17,130 bases of DNA, from NCBI GenBank assembly GCA_910587745.1, contig CAJUNE010000024.1:2327-19456 (forward strand), written 5' to 3'. The notes under the pieces are model-generated. The model worked only from the letters and a program-made list of their open reading frames with translations. It did not search any database and had not been told where the DNA came from. The position numbers were made by a program, and so were the translations under genes. This stretch comes from an uncultured Bacilli bacterium. GTDB lineage: Bacteria > Bacillota_I > Bacilli_A > RF39 > UBA660. Positions 15,008-17,130 of the stretch are shown piece by piece (the stretch's first letter is position 1; each line of letters opens with the position of its first letter).

Positions 15008-15604
15008 TTACTTTTCAAATAGTTGATTGGCTCGTTTAAAGTCCATTATTTCAAAAAAGTTATCAATATATATTTCTTTTTTGTTTTCATAATTTAGATA
15101 GTAAGCATGCTCCCACATATCAATTCCAATTAAAGGAATATATCCATAACAATAAGGATTTGCTTGATTTTTTAAATTAATTATTTTTAATTTTCCATTA
15201 GCCAGAATTAAAAATGTGTAACCTGAACCTTTTAATTTTAAAGCATTTTCTTTAAACCTTTTTTTAAATTCATTCATACTACCAAATCTTTCATTAATTT
15301 TATTTTTTAAAAATATGTTTGGTTCTTCTTTAGTAGGACTCATACTATTAAAGTATATATAATGATTTATTACTCCACCTAGATTAAATAATATTTCTTC
15401 CCTATTTTCTTTACTAAATTCATTTAAATGATAGTTTAATTCAACTATACTATATTCATAATTATAATTATTCTTTATTAGTAATTCATTTAGTTTATCT
15501 AAATATTTCTTCTCGTGTTTTAAATGATGCAGACCTAATGTGTGGGTATCTATGAATGGTTCTAAGGCATCATAGCTATACGGAAGTTTTTCTAATTTAT
15601 ACAA
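15008..15604 (-). CDS. sodA: Manganese-type superoxide dismutase, probable TTG start
   Basis: The enzyme converts superoxide to oxygen and hydrogen peroxide. From TTG at 15604 the protein has 198 residues, and N-terminal numbering then matches E. coli MnSOD residue for residue: ligands H26 and H81, second-shell H30 and Y34. The remaining ligands are D162 and H166 in DMWEHAYY. GG at 76-77 (NLGGVINH) and Q147 (KNQANP) favour the Mn over the Fe type. Three usually conserved tryptophans are replaced by other aromatics (F85, Y129, F131). AGGTG at 15615-15611 is 6 nt before TTG. A GTG at 15613 would add three residues but lies inside that ribosome binding site. The gene follows the repeat-protein gene by 49 nt with no terminator between them. 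Confidence 0.9.
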   Translation of the reverse strand: MYKLEKLPYSYDALEPFIDTHTLGLHHLKHEKKYLDKLNELLIKNNYNYEYSIVELNYHLNEFSKENREEILFNLGGVINHYIYFNSMSPTKEEPNIFLKNKINERFGSMNEFKKRFKENALKLKGSGYTFLILANGKLKIINLKNQANPYCYGYIPLIGIDMWEHAYYLNYENKKEIYIDNFFEIMDFKRANQLFEK

Positions 15605-15610
15605 ATTTAT

Positions 15611-15619
15611 CACCTATTA
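15611..15619 (-). promoter_or_regulatory. Ribosome binding site that decides the sod start
   Basis: TAATAGGTG on the minus strand resembles the AAAGGTG sites of hrcA and grpE in this window, spaced 5-7 nt from their starts. Its final GTG is in frame with the dismutase, but the TTG 6 nt further on has proper spacing. Confidence 0.6.
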
Positions 15620-15653
15620 AAGTGTATTCAAATCTTTAGAACTTAAAACTTTT

Positions 15654-17130
15654 TTATTCTTCTTGAGCTCTTATTCTAGCAAATACATCTTCATAGTGTT
15701 CAATTGTAACTTCATTGTCTTCAGGAGAAATTAAAGCATTTTTATATTCCATATGAGTAGCAAAGTAATAATTAAATACACTTGAGGCGTTTGGCATTAT
15801 TAATTTTCTTACTACTCTATTTATTTCAAAAAAACTACTTCCAATAATTTCTAGGCTAGGAAATTCAATTATCTCCATTTCGTTATTACTATAACAAAAA
15901 TTAGAACCTACTTGTTTTAACTTAGGCGCAAAAAATCTTTTTAGTACCATATTATTTGAAATAAAATTATGGCTAACTTTCTTTAAACTTGGACAATCTA
16001 TTTCCTCTAAAACATCATTTCGATAACAAAAATCATCCCGAATAATTTTGACCTTTGGAATGTATATTCGCTTTAATATATAGTTATTAGATAAAAAGAG
16101 TGATCCTATCATTTCTGCTTCAGGTAATTCAATCTCTTCAATATCAATTGCATTTTTACAAAAACCATCTCCTATTATTTTAGCTTTTTTTATTTCTATT
16201 CTTTTTAGATGCTTAGCAAGTCTTAAAAATCGGTTTCCTACCACTGTTATATTAGGATTAATATATTCAACTATACAATTAGTTTCATCTAATAAGATAC
16301 TAATATTTTCACCTATCTCTGGCGTTATTATTATTCGTTTATTTCCACCATCTTTTTGAATAGTTATTTTTTTTATTTTGCCTATTGAATTTGGAAATGA
16401 ATCATTAACGCCTGTATTATCATAAGAAATAATTTCTTTTGTAACTAAATTTAAAACAAAATAATCCATAACGATATATTTTTCTTTATCAAAGGTTATT
16501 GGTGCTCCATTAACAATTACAATATTATTGGGACAATAATATACATTACCTACTTCGTAATTATATTTGTAATACTTACCATCATTTGCTAAAACGTAGC
16601 CATTTATACAAAAATTATTTACGTATTTTTGAGTTAAACCATAATGAATAGCAAAACTATCAGTAAGTCCTGGGATAATATTATCTAAATTATTAGAAAA
16701 TGTAGCATCACAGTGAGCTACACTATGGTTATAACGATTTTTAATAGATAATAAATGATTTTCATTTTTTGAGAATTGGATACTTATTACAGATGTACCA
16801 TATTCATCTTGCCTTTGGGGTTTAGGAAAATTCTCTCTTTTTATTTCAGCTACATTCTTTTTAACAGCAAAGAAAACATAGTATCTTTTTAATCTTTCAT
16901 CTTTGAATGTGCATAATTCTTCCCTAGGCTTATAATATTTTTTAAAAGCTTGAATATCGCTTTCACTTAAACACTCATATAAAATATACCCCGCTTTGTC
17001 TAATAATTCTTCGGGTGTTGGAATATTTTCTTCTACTTCTCTTATTCCACTATCAAATATACTATAAATATAATTTTTAAATTCATCAACATAATTTCTA
17101 TTAATAATGTCTCTATATAGAAATCTTGAG
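15654..17130 (-). CDS. Leucine-rich-repeat protein with unknown N-terminal domain (N-terminus beyond window)
   Basis: The frame is open from the right edge to TAA at 15656-15654, giving 491 residues with the start missing. An internal ATG at 16469 has no ribosome binding site, and the upstream 220 residues read as ordinary protein, so it is not the start. Residues 55-165 hold conserved-looking motifs (REELCTFKDERL, YYVFFAVKKNV, DEYGTSVISIQF, SIKNRYNHSV, NNLDNIIPGLTDSF). I recall similar stretches in bacterial LRR proteins without a known function. Residues 285-460 form eight 22-residue repeats of the LRR_5/BspA kind, with I/L at strand positions and a conserved Phe. No signal peptide or membrane segment is visible in the part present. 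The protein may mediate protein binding. It probably shares a transcript with the sod gene downstream. Confidence 0.85.
   Translation of the reverse strand, partial: SRFLYRDIINRNYVDEFKNYIYSIFDSGIREVEENIPTPEELLDKAGYILYECLSESDIQAFKKYYKPREELCTFKDERLKRYYVFFAVKKNVAEIKRENFPKPQRQDEYGTSVISIQFSKNENHLLSIKNRYNHSVAHCDATFSNNLDNIIPGLTDSFAIHYGLTQKYVNNFCINGYVLANDGKYYKYNYEVGNVYYCPNNIVIVNGAPITFDKEKYIVMDYFVLNLVTKEIISYDNTGVNDSFPNSIGKIKKITIQKDGGNKRIIITPEIGENISILLDETNCIVEYINPNITVVGNRFLRLAKHLKRIEIKKAKIIGDGFCKNAIDIEEIELPEAEMIGSLFLSNNYILKRIYIPKVKIIRDDFCYRNDVLEEIDCPSLKKVSHNFISNNMVLKRFFAPKLKQVGSNFCYSNNEMEIIEFPSLEIIGSSFFEINRVVRKLIMPNASSVFNYYFATHMEYKNALISPEDNEVTIEHYEDVFARIRAQEE
15750..16277 (-). repeat. Eight 22-residue leucine-rich repeats, alternating types
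   Basis: Protein-level repeats of exactly 66 bp each with no indel. Units alternate: one type reads xLKRI...FC, the next xLEEI or xIEEI...FxSNN, so the larger period is 44 residues for six of the units. The DNA has diverged, so this is not a fresh tandem duplication. Confidence 0.8.

Noticed and set aside
15654..16469. A 271-residue repeat protein starting at the internal ATG
   Set aside because: There is no ribosome binding site before that ATG, and the same frame stays open with protein-like sequence for 220 more codons to the window edge.

Overview
The window is AT-rich DNA of a low-GC Gram-positive bacterium (Firmicutes/Mollicutes-like), probably an uncultured gut lineage. The evidence is an HrcA/CIRCE heat-shock regulon, strong purine-rich ribosome binding sites, RecD2 without RecBC, MtaB, and two exported proteins of types common in uncultured gut Firmicutes. 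I cannot fix the genus from sequence alone. Every recognised gene is on the minus strand, so the text below runs from high to low coordinates. Of the 13 stop codons visible, 12 are TAA, one is TAG and none is TGA; tryptophan is encoded by TGG.

Region 1 (17130-14970): a leucine-rich-repeat protein open to the right edge, then a Mn-type superoxide dismutase that most likely starts at TTG, then a terminator.

Region 2 (14928-8399): the class I heat-shock operon hrcA-grpE-dnaK-pepF-dnaJ. It has a consensus promoter and a CIRCE operator at the front and a terminator overlapping the dnaJ stop codon. HrcA represses the operon, DnaK/DnaJ/GrpE form the folding machine, and an M3 oligoendopeptidase (PepF) sits between dnaK and dnaJ. 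A perfect stem-loop lies between dnaK and pepF.

Region 3 (8377-7024): a single-gene unit with its own promoter and terminator, coding a membrane-anchored extracytoplasmic protein of unknown role.

Region 4 (6996-1877): an apparent operon of a one-helix membrane protein, mtaB (tRNA ms2t6A formation), an unrecognised 256-residue protein, recD2, and a 51-residue membrane peptide, closed by a strong terminator. In Bacillus subtilis mtaB (yqeV) also lies downstream of the dnaK operon, so the neighbourhood looks like an eroded and rearranged version of that order, without prmA and rsmE.

Region 5 (1759-1): a strong extended -10 promoter drives an exported protein with many CxxC knuckles. Its frame is open to the left edge, so only 565 N-terminal residues are visible.

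I see no tRNA, rRNA, CRISPR array, insertion sequence or attachment site, and no gene-free stretch over 300 bases. Nothing here is clearly a new multi-gene system. The best candidates for novelty are the pepF insertion in the chaperone operon, the two repeat proteins at the window edges, and the unknown partners of mtaB and recD2.
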